Assembly: GCA_002414665.1 (NCBI GenBank)
Contig: DIAF01000024.1
Location: forward strand, 1 to 25,417
Length of the DNA stretch: 25,417 nt
Origin: Halieaceae bacterium UBA5085
GTDB taxonomy: Bacteria; Pseudomonadota; Gammaproteobacteria; Pseudomonadales; Halieaceae
Reading direction: 5' to 3'
In this document: one piece after another, positions 17,788 through 24,935 of the stretch
How the letters are laid out: each line of letters opens with the position of its first letter
Position numbering within the stretch: the stretch's first letter is position 1
Notes under the pieces: model-generated
Told to the model about the DNA's origin: nothing
Seen by the model: the letters and a program-made list of their open reading frames with translations, nothing else
The model's database searches: none
Position numbers and translations under genes: made by a program

Positions 17788-17797
17788 AGGTTGACAG
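17765..17797 (+). promoter_or_regulatory. BirA-like biotin operator
   Basis: TTGTTAACC at 17765-17773 and GGTTGACAG at 17789-17797 form an interrupted palindrome with a 15-base gap. The E. coli BirA operator half-sites are TTGTAAACC and GGTTTACAA with a gap of about 15-16, so the halves match 8 of 9 and 7 of 9 positions. The right half contains the bioB -35 box, as expected for a repressor site. The left half and the gap lie over the first codons of divergent comF. The match was found by eye. It assumes the host has a BirA with a DNA-binding domain, which the window cannot show. Confidence 0.75.
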
Positions 17798-17818
17798 CGG
17801 CGGGGTGCGGTTTATCAT
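17791..17818 (+). promoter_or_regulatory. sigma70-like promoter of the biotin operon
   Basis: A consensus -35 box TTGACA (17791-17796) and a -10 box TATCAT (17813-17818, one mismatch) are separated by 16 bases. Transcription would start near 17825, giving a leader of about 28 bases. The upstream ATG at 17817 sits inside the -10 box, so the bioB start must be at 17853. The -35 lies within the BirA-like operator. Confidence 0.7.
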
Positions 17819-17852
17819 GTCGGCTCGCCCACTGTTTCTCCGGATACCTGTC

Positions 17853-18884
17853 ATGAATGCTCCCGCCTCCGCGCCTGCCACGCTCCGCCACGACTGGAGC
17901 CGCGGCGAAATCGAAGCCCTGCTGGCGCTGCCCTTCAACGACCTGCTGTTCAGGGCGCACAGTGTGCACCGCGCCTATTTTGACCCAAACGAGGTGCAGG
18001 TCAGCACACTGCTTTCCATCAAAACCGGCGCGTGTCCGGAGGATTGCGCTTACTGCCCGCAAAGCAATCGCTATGACACCGGGTTGGAAGCGGAAAAACT
18101 GATGGAAGTCGAGAAGGTGCTGGCACAGGCGCAGGCGGCCAAGGCCAGCGGCGCCACCCGCTTCTGCATGGGTGCGGCCTGGCGTTCACCCAAGGCCCGT
18201 GACATGCCCTACGTGGTGGCCATGGTCAAGGGCGTACGCGAACTGGGCCTGGAGAGCTGCATGACCCTGGGCATGCTGACCGAGGCGCAGGCAAAGGAGC
18301 TGGCCGACGCCGGGCTTGACTACTACAACCACAACCTCGACACCTCGCCCGAGTACTACGGCGAGATCATCACCACGCGCACCTACAAGGACCGCCTGGA
18401 TACACTCTCCCATGTGCGCGAGGCCGGTATGAAAGTGTGCAGCGGTGGCATTGTCGGCATGGGCGAGTCGCAGCGCGACCGCGCCGGGCTGCTGCAGCAG
18501 CTGGCCAACCTGCCCGAGCACCCCGAGAGCGTGCCGATCAACATGCTGGTGCGGGTGGAGGGTACGCCGCTGGCCGACGAGGCCGACCTGGACCCTTTCG
18601 ATTTTATTCGCACCATCGCCGTGGCCCGTATCCTGATGCCCGCCTCCCATGTGCGCCTGTCTGCCGGGCGTGAGTCCATGAGTGAAGAGATGCACGCGCT
18701 GGCGTATTTTGCTGGCGCCAACTCCATCTTCTATGGCGAGAAGCTGCTCACTACCCCCAATCCCCAGGCTAATGCCGACATGGCCCTGTTTCAGCGTCTG
18801 GGCATTCGTCCGGAGCAGCGCGAGGTGACGAGCGCCCCGCAGGCGCCTACGCCGCAGTTCTACGACGCAGCGGCGGCGCACTAG
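17853..18884 (+). CDS. bioB: Biotin synthase
   Basis: BioB is a radical-SAM enzyme that inserts sulfur into dethiobiotin to form biotin. The 343-residue product carries the radical-SAM cluster motif CPEDCAYC (CxxxCxxC) next to TLLSIKTGA, the segment TRFCMGAAW, the YYNHNLDTSPEYY segment, the CSGGIVGMGE segment and the SAGRESMSEE/ANSIFYG region around the second cluster (including the Arg and Cys ligands expected in the family). The frame extends upstream to 17805, but ATG 17853 is chosen because the predicted -10 box covers the earlier ATG and because homologues begin at this point. First gene of the operon; bioF follows after 11 bases. Confidence 0.98.
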   Translation: MNAPASAPATLRHDWSRGEIEALLALPFNDLLFRAHSVHRAYFDPNEVQVSTLLSIKTGACPEDCAYCPQSNRYDTGLEAEKLMEVEKVLAQAQAAKASGATRFCMGAAWRSPKARDMPYVVAMVKGVRELGLESCMTLGMLTEAQAKELADAGLDYYNHNLDTSPEYYGEIITTRTYKDRLDTLSHVREAGMKVCSGGIVGMGESQRDRAGLLQQLANLPEHPESVPINMLVRVEGTPLADEADLDPFDFIRTIAVARILMPASHVRLSAGRESMSEEMHALAYFAGANSIFYGEKLLTTPNPQANADMALFQRLGIRPEQREVTSAPQAPTPQFYDAAAAH

Positions 18885-18895
18885 CCGCCAGCGCC

Positions 18896-20065
18896 ATGAA
18901 GGAGGCCTTCCCGCAGCGTCTCCGGGCGGTGCTGGAAGAGCGCCGTGCCGCCGGGCTGTATCGCCAGTGCCTGACCCTGGAGTCCGCCCAGGGCCCGGTA
19001 GTGCGGCTTGCGGGCCGCGACTACCTGAACTTTTGCAGCAACGACTACCTCGGCCTTGCCGCACACCCCAAGGTCATCGCGAGCCTGCGCGATGCCGCCG
19101 CACGCTGGGGCGTGGGCAGCGGCGCTTCCCATCTCGTGTGCGGTCACAGCGCTGCGCACCGCGAGCTGGAGGAGGCTCTCGCAGCGTTCACCGGCAGACC
19201 CCGGGCCCTGCTTTTTTCCAGCGGCTATGCTGCGAACACCGGTATTCTCCAGGCCCTGCTGCGACCCGGTGACACTGTGCTCCAGGATCGCCTCAACCAC
19301 GCTTCCCTGCTTGATGGCGGCCTGCACAGTGGCGCGCGGCTGCGCCGCTTTGCCCATAACGACTGTGCCGACCTGGCGCGCAAACTTGACGCGGCCGCCG
19401 GGCCCACCCTGGTGGCGGTCGATGGTGTGTTCAGTATGGACGGCGACACGGCGCCACTGGCCGAACTCTCCGCCACCTGCGCCAGTCGCGATGCCTGGTT
19501 GATGGTGGACGATGCCCACGGCTTCGGCGTGCACGGCGCGGCGGGTGCCGGCAGCGTGCAGGCAGCCGGGCTGGGCGAGGCTGAAGTGCCGGTGCTCATG
19601 GCGACCCTGGGCAAGGCGCTGGGCACCTCCGGCGCCTTTGTGGCGGGCAGCGAACTGCTGATAGAGGCGCTGATCCAGTCTACACGCAACTACATCTACA
19701 CCACCGCCATGCCCCCGGCGCTGGCGGCGGCCAGCCTCACGGCGCTGCAACTGCTGCATGAAGAGTCCTGGCGACGCGAGCAGCTCGCACAGCACATTGC
19801 CCTGTTTCGGCGCGGTGCCCGGCAGTGCGATCTGCCCCTGCTGGACTCCCGCAGTGCCATTCAGCCCCTGCTGGTGGGGGATGCCGGGCGTGCCATGCGT
19901 CTCAGTGAGCGGCTGCGTGCGCGGGGATTGTTGATCAGTGCCATTCGCCCGCCAACCGTACCGGCGGGAACCTCCCGGCTGCGCATTACCCTGAGCGCGG
20001 CGCACACGCCGCAGCAGGTGGAGAGGCTGCTGGAGGCACTGGCGGAGTGCTGGCCCGGTGCCTGA
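18896..20065 (+). CDS. bioF: 8-amino-7-oxononanoate synthase
   Basis: BioF is a PLP-dependent alpha-oxoamine synthase that condenses pimeloyl-ACP (or -CoA) with alanine. The 389-residue product shows NFCSNDYLGLA near residue 45, GSGASHLVCGH with substrate- and PLP-contacting residues, FSSGYAANTG, DRLNHASLLDG, VDDAHGFGVHG (PLP-binding Asp and His) and the PLP-lysine motif TLGKALGTSGAF. Length is typical. ATG 18896 follows the bioB stop by 11 bases, and the gene end overlaps the next gene by eight bases. Pathway order is BioC/BioH to BioF to BioA to BioD to BioB; bioA is not in this window. Confidence 0.97.
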   Translation: MKEAFPQRLRAVLEERRAAGLYRQCLTLESAQGPVVRLAGRDYLNFCSNDYLGLAAHPKVIASLRDAAARWGVGSGASHLVCGHSAAHRELEEALAAFTGRPRALLFSSGYAANTGILQALLRPGDTVLQDRLNHASLLDGGLHSGARLRRFAHNDCADLARKLDAAAGPTLVAVDGVFSMDGDTAPLAELSATCASRDAWLMVDDAHGFGVHGAAGAGSVQAAGLGEAEVPVLMATLGKALGTSGAFVAGSELLIEALIQSTRNYIYTTAMPPALAAASLTALQLLHEESWRREQLAQHIALFRRGARQCDLPLLDSRSAIQPLLVGDAGRAMRLSERLRARGLLISAIRPPTVPAGTSRLRITLSAAHTPQQVERLLEALAECWPGA

Positions 20066-21635
20066 ACCGTTCCCCAGTGCTGAATACCTGCCCGCGCAGC
20101 AACGCGCCCGGGTTGACCTGGTGCTGCTGCATGGCTGGGCCGGCGGCAGCGATTGCTGGCGCCCGGTGCTCGCCGCGCTGCGAGGCTGGGCCAACGTCAC
20201 CCTGATCGACTGGCGCCCTGGCGACGCGCTGGAGGCGGTTGTGTCAGGCGTACTGGCTGTCGCGCCGGCCCGCGCGGTGTATGTCGGCTGGTCCCTGGGC
20301 GGGCAGCTGGCCACCGCGGTGGCGTCCCGGGCGCCGCAGCGCGTTGCCGGCCTGGTCACTGTGGCCAGTAACCCACGCTTTCTCGCCGCGGGGGACTGGC
20401 CCGGTGTGGCGCCAGCGCAGCTGGCCGGGTTCCAGGCAGGGCTGGCGGCCGATGCCGACCGTACCCTGCGCCGTTTTTCCGGCCTGCAGTCCCACGGCTG
20501 CGCCGCTGAGCGCGCCCTGGCGCGGCAGCTGGTGGCACAGAGCCGGGGCTGGGACGCCGTCGCGCTCACCGCCGGCCTGAGTTGGCTGGCGGAACTGGAT
20601 ACGCGCAGCCTGCTGCCGGCGTTGGCCTGCCCACAACAGCACCTGCTGGCGGGGGCTGACGCACTGGTGCCGGACACTGCCCGTGAGGCCCTGCGCGGAT
20701 GGTTGACGGGCACCGCCGACGCTTTCGTGGAGGTGATACCCGATACCGGTCATGCGCTGCCTTTAGCCGTACCGGGGGCTTTGGCAGAGGCACTGTACCG
20801 CTTCGCTACGGACACAGCGGCTGGCAGTGAAGCATCGTCGGAGGCGCCACCGGCGCCGGTCAGCAAGCAGGCGATTGCCCTCTCCTTCAGCCGCGCGGCG
20901 CCTCGCTATGACAGCGTGGCGGCGTTGCAGCGTGACGTTGGTGAGCGCTTGCTTTCATCAATAGCCAATGCAAACAAGGGGTTGATGACGCTGCTGGATC
21001 TCGGCTGCGGCACGGGGTATTTTCATCCGGCTTTGCTGGAGCGCTACCCTGGGGCCGTCTATGTCGGGCTGGACCTTGCGCAGGGCATGCTCTCCTGGGC
21101 CCGTGAACGGCACACAGAGGGCGCCGTCTGGGTCGCCGGTGACGCCGAGGCGCTGCCCCTCGCCAGCGGTTCGGTGAACGTGGTCTTCAGTAGCCTCGCC
21201 TTTCAATGGTGCTACCGCCCGGATTTGCTGTTTGCCGAGCTGGGGCGGGTGCTGGCACCGGGCGGCCGCTGTTTCTTCAGTTCCCTCGGCCCGGCAACTC
21301 TGCAGGAGCTGCGCCAGTCCTGGGCGGCGGCGGATGGCGGCCAGCACGTGAATGATTTCCTGTCGCCGGAAACCCTGCAGGCGGCGGCGGATACCACAGC
21401 CGGGGTACACCTCACCTTACGCAGTGAGCGTATTGTGCTGCGTTACAACAAGGCGACCGAACTCCTGCATGAACTGAAAACCCTTGGCGCGCACAACATG
21501 AACAGCAAGCGTCCCGCCGGATTGACCGGACGCCAGCGCCTTGCTGCCATGGTGCAGGCCTACGAGGCATGGCGCGAACCCGCCGGGTTGCCAGCCACCT
21601 ACGACGTCATTTACGGGCATCTGGAGAAACTATGA
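20058..21635 (+). CDS. bioHC: BioH-BioC fusion: pimeloyl-ACP methyl ester esterase and malonyl-ACP O-methyltransferase
   Basis: One continuous 525-residue frame joins two biotin enzymes. Residues 1 to about 252 are an alpha/beta hydrolase of the BioH type: oxyanion region LLHGWAGG, nucleophile S79 in GWSLGG, D201 in GADALVP and H232 in DTGHALP. After an Ala/Pro/Ser-rich linker (about 253-270), residues from about 272 to the end form BioC: KQAIALSFSRAAPRYDSVA, SAM motif LLDLGCGTG at 312-320, DAEALPLASGSVNVVFSSLAFQW and the late HNMNSKRPAGLTGR segment. BioC methylates malonyl-ACP to start pimelate synthesis and BioH removes the methyl group at the end. Start GTG 20058 overlaps bioF by eight bases; the stop overlaps bioD (ATGA). 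Such fusions are known in some marine gammaproteobacteria, such as Saccharophagus. Confidence 0.95.
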   Translation: MPEPFPSAEYLPAQQRARVDLVLLHGWAGGSDCWRPVLAALRGWANVTLIDWRPGDALEAVVSGVLAVAPARAVYVGWSLGGQLATAVASRAPQRVAGLVTVASNPRFLAAGDWPGVAPAQLAGFQAGLAADADRTLRRFSGLQSHGCAAERALARQLVAQSRGWDAVALTAGLSWLAELDTRSLLPALACPQQHLLAGADALVPDTAREALRGWLTGTADAFVEVIPDTGHALPLAVPGALAEALYRFATDTAAGSEASSEAPPAPVSKQAIALSFSRAAPRYDSVAALQRDVGERLLSSIANANKGLMTLLDLGCGTGYFHPALLERYPGAVYVGLDLAQGMLSWARERHTEGAVWVAGDAEALPLASGSVNVVFSSLAFQWCYRPDLLFAELGRVLAPGGRCFFSSLGPATLQELRQSWAAADGGQHVNDFLSPETLQAAADTTAGVHLTLRSERIVLRYNKATELLHELKTLGAHNMNSKRPAGLTGRQRLAAMVQAYEAWREPAGLPATYDVIYGHLEKL

Positions 21636-22303
21636 GCCGCAGGTATTTTGTCACCGGTACCGATACCGAAGTGGGTAAGACCGCCGTCAGCTGCGCGTTG
21701 CTGCATGCCGCGGGTGCGCTGGGACTGCGCACGGCAGCGGTCAAACCGGTGGCGGCCGGTTGCGATGAGCAGGGCCGCAATGAGGACGCTCTGGCCCTGC
21801 AGGCGGCGATGAACATGCCCTTGCCCTACGAGCAGATCAACCCGGTGGCCCTGCAGCCGGCGATTGCCCCACACATTGCCGCAGCGCAGGCCGGCAAGCG
21901 CCTGCAGGTGGAGCGGTTGGCCGGCCTGTGCCGCGGCGTGTTCGCCAGCGGGGCGGACCTGGTACTGGTCGAAGGGGCCGGCGGCTGGCGCGTGCCGCTG
22001 GGTCCCCGGGAAACCCTGGCGGACCTCGCGGTTGCCCTGGGCAGCGATGTGATTCTGGTGGTGGGTATGCGGCTGGGCTGTATCAATCATGCCCTGCTCA
22101 CCGCCGAGGCTATCCGCGCCGATGGGCTGCAACTGGCCGGCTGGGTGGCCAATCAGGTGGGTGAACGCATGGCCTGCCATGAAGAAAATGTGGACACTTT
22201 GCGTCAGCTCTTGCCTGCCCCGCTATTGGGTGAACTGCCCCACCTGATGCCCTTCGATCCGGAAAAAGCTGCACAATACATTGATATAAAAGCACTTTTA
22301 TAG
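21632..22303 (+). CDS. bioD: Dethiobiotin synthetase
   Basis: BioD closes the ureido ring of 7,8-diaminononanoate using ATP and CO2. The 223-residue product has the P-loop GTDTEVGKT near residues 9-17, the AVKPVAAGC segment with the conserved Lys, VEGAGGWRVPL (Mg/phosphate loop) and a nucleotide-specificity region near WVANQVG. The open frame runs back to 21569 inside bioHC, but ATG 21632, preceded by GGAGA at 21623-21627 and overlapping the bioHC stop as ATGA, gives the family N-terminus. Last gene of the biotin operon. Confidence 0.97.
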   Translation: MSRRYFVTGTDTEVGKTAVSCALLHAAGALGLRTAAVKPVAAGCDEQGRNEDALALQAAMNMPLPYEQINPVALQPAIAPHIAAAQAGKRLQVERLAGLCRGVFASGADLVLVEGAGGWRVPLGPRETLADLAVALGSDVILVVGMRLGCINHALLTAEAIRADGLQLAGWVANQVGERMACHEENVDTLRQLLPAPLLGELPHLMPFDPEKAAQYIDIKALL

Positions 22304-22310
22304 GTTTTTC

Positions 22311-22329
22311 GGGGTGCATGCAGCACCCC
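22311..22329 (+). terminator. Hairpin after bioD (possible terminator)
   Basis: GGGGTGC (22311-22317) and GCACCCC (22323-22329) form a perfect seven-pair stem with a five-base loop, eight bases after the bioD stop. No T-run follows; the only T-run (22305-22309) precedes the stem. It may stabilise the 3' end of the mRNA or mark the end of the operon, but it is not a standard intrinsic terminator. Confidence 0.35.
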
Positions 22330-22390
22330 TGGACTCTCTGCGACCCGCCTCGCTGCCTGTGCGCTACCCGGCAACTTTCACAAAAGTTAT

Positions 22391-22418
22391 TTGACTTCGG
22401 TTGTAATTCGCGCAGAAT
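22391..22418 (+). promoter_or_regulatory. Possible promoter of the acyl-CoA dehydrogenase gene
   Basis: TTGACT (22391-22396) and CAGAAT (22413-22418) are 16 bases apart. The -35 is close to consensus and the -10 moderate. Transcription from near 22425 would leave a leader of about 40 bases before ATG 22464. No FadR- or PsrA-type site was recognised. Confidence 0.4.
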
Positions 22419-22463
22419 GTGATCGCTGAAAACATAGGTTCAACTGCATTGCGAGGTAACAGC

Positions 22464-24263
22464 ATGCCGCAGTACAAAGCACCGCTCCGGGATATCCGGT
22501 TTGTGATGAATGAGTTACTGGAGTCCGAGGCCCTTTACCAGCGCCTGCCGGGGTATGAAGAGGCGACCCGGGAACTGATGGACGCCATCGTCGAGGAAGG
22601 CGCCAAGTTTGCCGAGAACGTGCTGTCGCCGCTTAACGAGCCCGGTGATGACGAGGGCTGTACCTGGAAGGATGGCGTTGTCACGACGCCCAAGGGTTTT
22701 CCGGAAGCCTATCAGCAGTTCGTGGCCAATGGCTGGCCGGCACTCGCCGCCGACCCCGCCTACGGTGGCCAGGGCATGCCCGACCTGTTGGGCATCATCG
22801 CCAACGAACTGGCAGGGACCGCCAACTGGTCCTGGCTGATGTATCCCGGGCTGAGCCATGGCGCGATCAAGACCATTGAAGCGCACGGCGATGAAGCGCA
22901 GAAACAGAAATACCTGACGCGTCTGGTGGAGGGTGGCTGGACCGGCACCATGTGCCTGACCGAGGCTCACTGCGGCAGCGACCTCGGCCTGCTGCGCACC
23001 AAGGCGGAACCGCGGGCCGACGGCAGTTATGCGATTTCCGGCACCAAGATCTTCATCAGCGCCGGCGAGCACGACATGGCCGAGAATATCGTGCACATCG
23101 TGCTGGCGCGCCTGCCGGATGCGCCTGAGGGCACCAAGGGCATCTCGCTGTTTATTGTGCCCAAATTCAACGTGAACGATGACGGCAGCCTGGGTGAACG
23201 CAATGGCGTGCACTGCGCTTCCATCGAGAAGAAGATGGGTATCAAGGCCTCAGCGACCTGCGTGCTCAATTTCGATGGTGCCACCGGCTACCTGATCGGG
23301 CCACCCAACCGCGGCCTGAACGCCATGTTTACCTTCATGAATACCGCGCGTATCGGCACCGCCATTCAGGGGCTGGCCCACGGCGAGTTGTCCTACCAGG
23401 GCGCCCTGGCCTATGCCCGGGATCGGCTGGCCATGCGCAGCCTCACCGGCCCGAAGAACCCGAACGGCCCGGCGGACCCGATTATCGTGCACCCCGATGT
23501 GCGCCGCATGCTGCTGACACAGAAAGCGTTTGTAGAGGGCAGCCGCGCGCTACTGTACTTCCTGTCACAGCAGGGTGACATCGTGCATCGCGGCACCGAG
23601 GAAGAAGCGAAGGCTGCGGACGACCTGCTGGCGCTGCTCACGCCGATTGCCAAGGCGTTTGTGACCGAAACCGGTTTCGAAGCGGCTAACCTGGGCGTAC
23701 AGGTGTACGGCGGTCACGGGTTTATCAAGGAGTGGGGCATGGAGCAGATCGTGCGTGACGCGCGTATCGCCATGCTCTACGAAGGCACGACCGGCATCCA
23801 GGCGCTGGACCTGATTGGCCGCAAAGTACTGGGCTCCGGCGGCAAGCTGCTGATGGGCTTCACCGAAATGATGGGTGCCTTCTGCGACGCCAACACGGAC
23901 GAGGCCGATGCCCCGTTCATCAACGCCCTCAAGTGCTACAAGGACGACTGGCTGGAACTCTCGCTGAAAATTGGTGAGAAGGCGATGCAGAACCCGGACG
24001 AAGCGGGCGCGGCAGCCGTCGACTATCTGATGTACAGCGGCTACGTCACACTCGCCTATTTCTGGGCGCGGATGGCGGTGCTGGCGCGGCAGAAAATCGC
24101 CGCTGCCGAAGGCGATACCGCCTTTTACGAAGCCAAGGTGCTGACCGCACGGTTCTATTTCGACCGTTTGCTGCCGCGCACCCTGGCCCACAAGCAGGCG
24201 CTGCTCTCCGGCGCGGAAAACCTGATGGACATGCCGGAAGCCCTGTTCGACGTGGCTGGCTGA
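22464..24263 (+). CDS. Acyl-CoA dehydrogenase family protein (DmdC-like, ~600 residues)
   Basis: A FAD flavoenzyme that introduces an alpha-beta double bond into an acyl-CoA. The 599-residue product has the long form with an N-terminal extension (MPQYKAPLRDIRFVMNELLE) and an extra C-terminal domain, as in the DmdC (3-methylmercaptopropionyl-CoA dehydrogenase) and FadE-like group. The middle-domain signature MCLTEAHCGSDLG, the FAD segment QVYGGHGFIKEWGMEQIVRDARI and the likely catalytic Glu440 in YEGTTGIQALDLIGRK are visible. Start ATG 22464 is supported by GAGGTA at 22451-22456; the frame opens earlier at 22419. Substrate cannot be fixed from sequence: fatty acyl-CoA or methylmercaptopropionyl-CoA are both possible. 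Single-gene unit between bioD and a small membrane protein. Confidence 0.9.
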   Translation: MPQYKAPLRDIRFVMNELLESEALYQRLPGYEEATRELMDAIVEEGAKFAENVLSPLNEPGDDEGCTWKDGVVTTPKGFPEAYQQFVANGWPALAADPAYGGQGMPDLLGIIANELAGTANWSWLMYPGLSHGAIKTIEAHGDEAQKQKYLTRLVEGGWTGTMCLTEAHCGSDLGLLRTKAEPRADGSYAISGTKIFISAGEHDMAENIVHIVLARLPDAPEGTKGISLFIVPKFNVNDDGSLGERNGVHCASIEKKMGIKASATCVLNFDGATGYLIGPPNRGLNAMFTFMNTARIGTAIQGLAHGELSYQGALAYARDRLAMRSLTGPKNPNGPADPIIVHPDVRRMLLTQKAFVEGSRALLYFLSQQGDIVHRGTEEEAKAADDLLALLTPIAKAFVTETGFEAANLGVQVYGGHGFIKEWGMEQIVRDARIAMLYEGTTGIQALDLIGRKVLGSGGKLLMGFTEMMGAFCDANTDEADAPFINALKCYKDDWLELSLKIGEKAMQNPDEAGAAAVDYLMYSGYVTLAYFWARMAVLARQKIAAAEGDTAFYEAKVLTARFYFDRLLPRTLAHKQALLSGAENLMDMPEALFDVAG

Positions 24264-24273
24264 TCGGCCCGGC

Positions 24274-24298
24274 GCGGCCCGCGACCCCTGCGGGCCGC
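24274..24298 (+). terminator. Strong GC hairpin after the acyl-CoA dehydrogenase gene
   Basis: GCGGCCCGC (24274-24282) and GCGGGCCGC (24290-24298) form a perfect nine-pair stem with a seven-base loop, ten bases after the stop codon. No T-run follows, so it is an imperfect intrinsic terminator at best. The rest of 24264-24386 holds no gene; GAGAAT/GAATAT-like bases near 24351 may belong to a promoter for the next gene, but no good -35 was seen. Confidence 0.4.
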
Positions 24299-24389
24299 CG
24301 CTTGCTCAAATCTGGGCGAGATCACGGCAGGCAGGTGACTTTTCGCTGGCTAGCGGGGAGAATATGGGGCTTGCTTCCGGGAGGATGTG

Positions 24390-24596
24390 ATGTCGGATCA
24401 AAACGAACAAGCAGATGACCAGCCCCGCCTGTACCCTGAAGACCAGGCCAAGGTGGATGCGTTTATCACCAGCGGCGTCAACTCGGTTGAGCGCAAGCCG
24501 TTCAAACCCCTGCGGTTGCTGGTGTTGCTTATGGTGGTGGTGATCGGCTTCAGCCTCATGAGCCAGCTTATCGCCAAGTGGGCGGGCATCTACTGA
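24390..24596 (+). CDS. Small single-pass membrane protein, DUF3094-like
   Basis: A 68-residue protein with an acidic, polar N-terminus (MSDQNEQADDQPRLYPEDQ), a central VNSVERKPFKPLR segment, and one membrane helix at about residues 41-61 near the C-terminus. The YPEDQ...VERKPF pattern plus one C-terminal helix recalls the DUF3094 family of short gammaproteobacterial membrane proteins; that match is from memory. The basic KPFKPLR before the helix suggests the N-terminus stays in the cytoplasm. GGGAGGA at 24379-24385 and ATG 24390 fit well; a GTG directly before it (24387) could also be used. Function unknown. Confidence 0.8.
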   Translation: MSDQNEQADDQPRLYPEDQAKVDAFITSGVNSVERKPFKPLRLLVLLMVVVIGFSLMSQLIAKWAGIY

Positions 24597-24632
24597 CGTT
24601 CCCGTCTGGTTCTCAGCGTACGCCGCAGGCTC

Positions 24633-24661
24633 TTGGTTCCCGCCCGAGCCTCTGGTATATT
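24633..24661 (+). promoter_or_regulatory. Promoter of the tRNA-Pro gene
   Basis: TTGGTT (24633-24638) and TATATT (24656-24661) are separated by exactly 17 bases. Transcription would start near 24668, about 11 bases before the mature tRNA. The bases after the -10 box (TGCGCTCC) are GC-rich, like the discriminators of stringently controlled stable-RNA promoters. Confidence 0.65.
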
Positions 24662-24678
24662 TGCGCTCCTCTAAAAAT

Positions 24679-24755
24679 CGGTGTGTAGCGCAGCCTGGTA
24701 GCGCACTTCCTTCGGGAGGAAGGGGTCGGAGGTTCGAATCCTCTCACACCGACCA
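24679..24755 (+). tRNA. tRNA-Pro, anticodon CGG
   Basis: A complete 77-base cloverleaf with encoded CCA. The acceptor stem CGGTGTG pairs with CACACCG, the D stem is GCGC/GCGC, and the anticodon stem CTTCC/GGAAG holds the loop TTCGGGA with anticodon CGG, which reads CCG proline codons. The T arm has the standard TTCGAAT loop. The sequence is very close to E. coli proK apart from the acceptor stem. A six-base T-run (24756-24761) follows directly and could end transcription. The integrase gene begins 180 bases downstream. Confidence 0.97.
24728..24755 (+). other. Candidate island attachment site (3' end of tRNA-Pro)
   Basis: P4-type integrases usually recombine within the 3' end of a tRNA gene, leaving that end intact. 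The T arm to CCA end of tRNA-Pro next to the integrase is therefore the likely crossover region. The second copy, which would prove it, must lie beyond the right edge; no second copy is present within the window. Confidence 0.35.
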
Positions 24756-24852
24756 TTTTTTAATCTGATTACGTCTATATTCCCTGTAACCTCCTGTTTT
24801 TAATCGATTTTTCTTGCTCATCGATCCGATTCCGTCCGCTCCGTCCTACTGA

Positions 24853-24914
24853 ATACCGACGCCGGTGACGGTATTGTTGTCGGTATCAGTGGGCTCACGA
24901 AAATCGATACCGTC
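24853..24914. repeat. Four interleaved ATACCGWC repeats upstream of the integrase
   Basis: ATACCGAC at 24853-24860 is the exact inverse of GTCGGTAT at 24879-24886, and GACGGTAT at 24867-24874 is the exact inverse of ATACCGTC at 24907-24914. The two pairs differ from each other by a single base, so all four are one eight-base motif in the orientations plus, minus, minus, plus. The rest of 24756-24935 is AT-rich and has no gene. The motif could be a binding site for the integrase arm-binding domain, an excisionase or a repressor. Confidence 0.6.
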
Positions 24915-24935
24915 AAACGGTAGCAGGAGAGCCAC

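Noticed and set aside
17805..17852. Upstream start of bioB
   Set aside because: The stretch contains the -10 box of the predicted promoter, so it would not be in the mRNA, and homologues begin near 17853.
15967..17856. A 629-residue plus-strand frame opposite srkA and comF
   Set aside because: srkA and comF on the minus strand have clear catalytic motifs and correct lengths; the plus frame is repetitive and has no recognisable fold.
18881..20713. A 610-residue open frame on the minus strand opposite bioF and bioHC
   Set aside because: It is low-complexity (rich in Arg, Ala, Ser, Pro), crosses two well-supported plus-strand genes and shows no domain. It is a by-product of high GC content.
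24274..24298. A standard intrinsic terminator
   Set aside because: The stem is strong but no T-run follows, so it is reported only as a weak terminator candidate.
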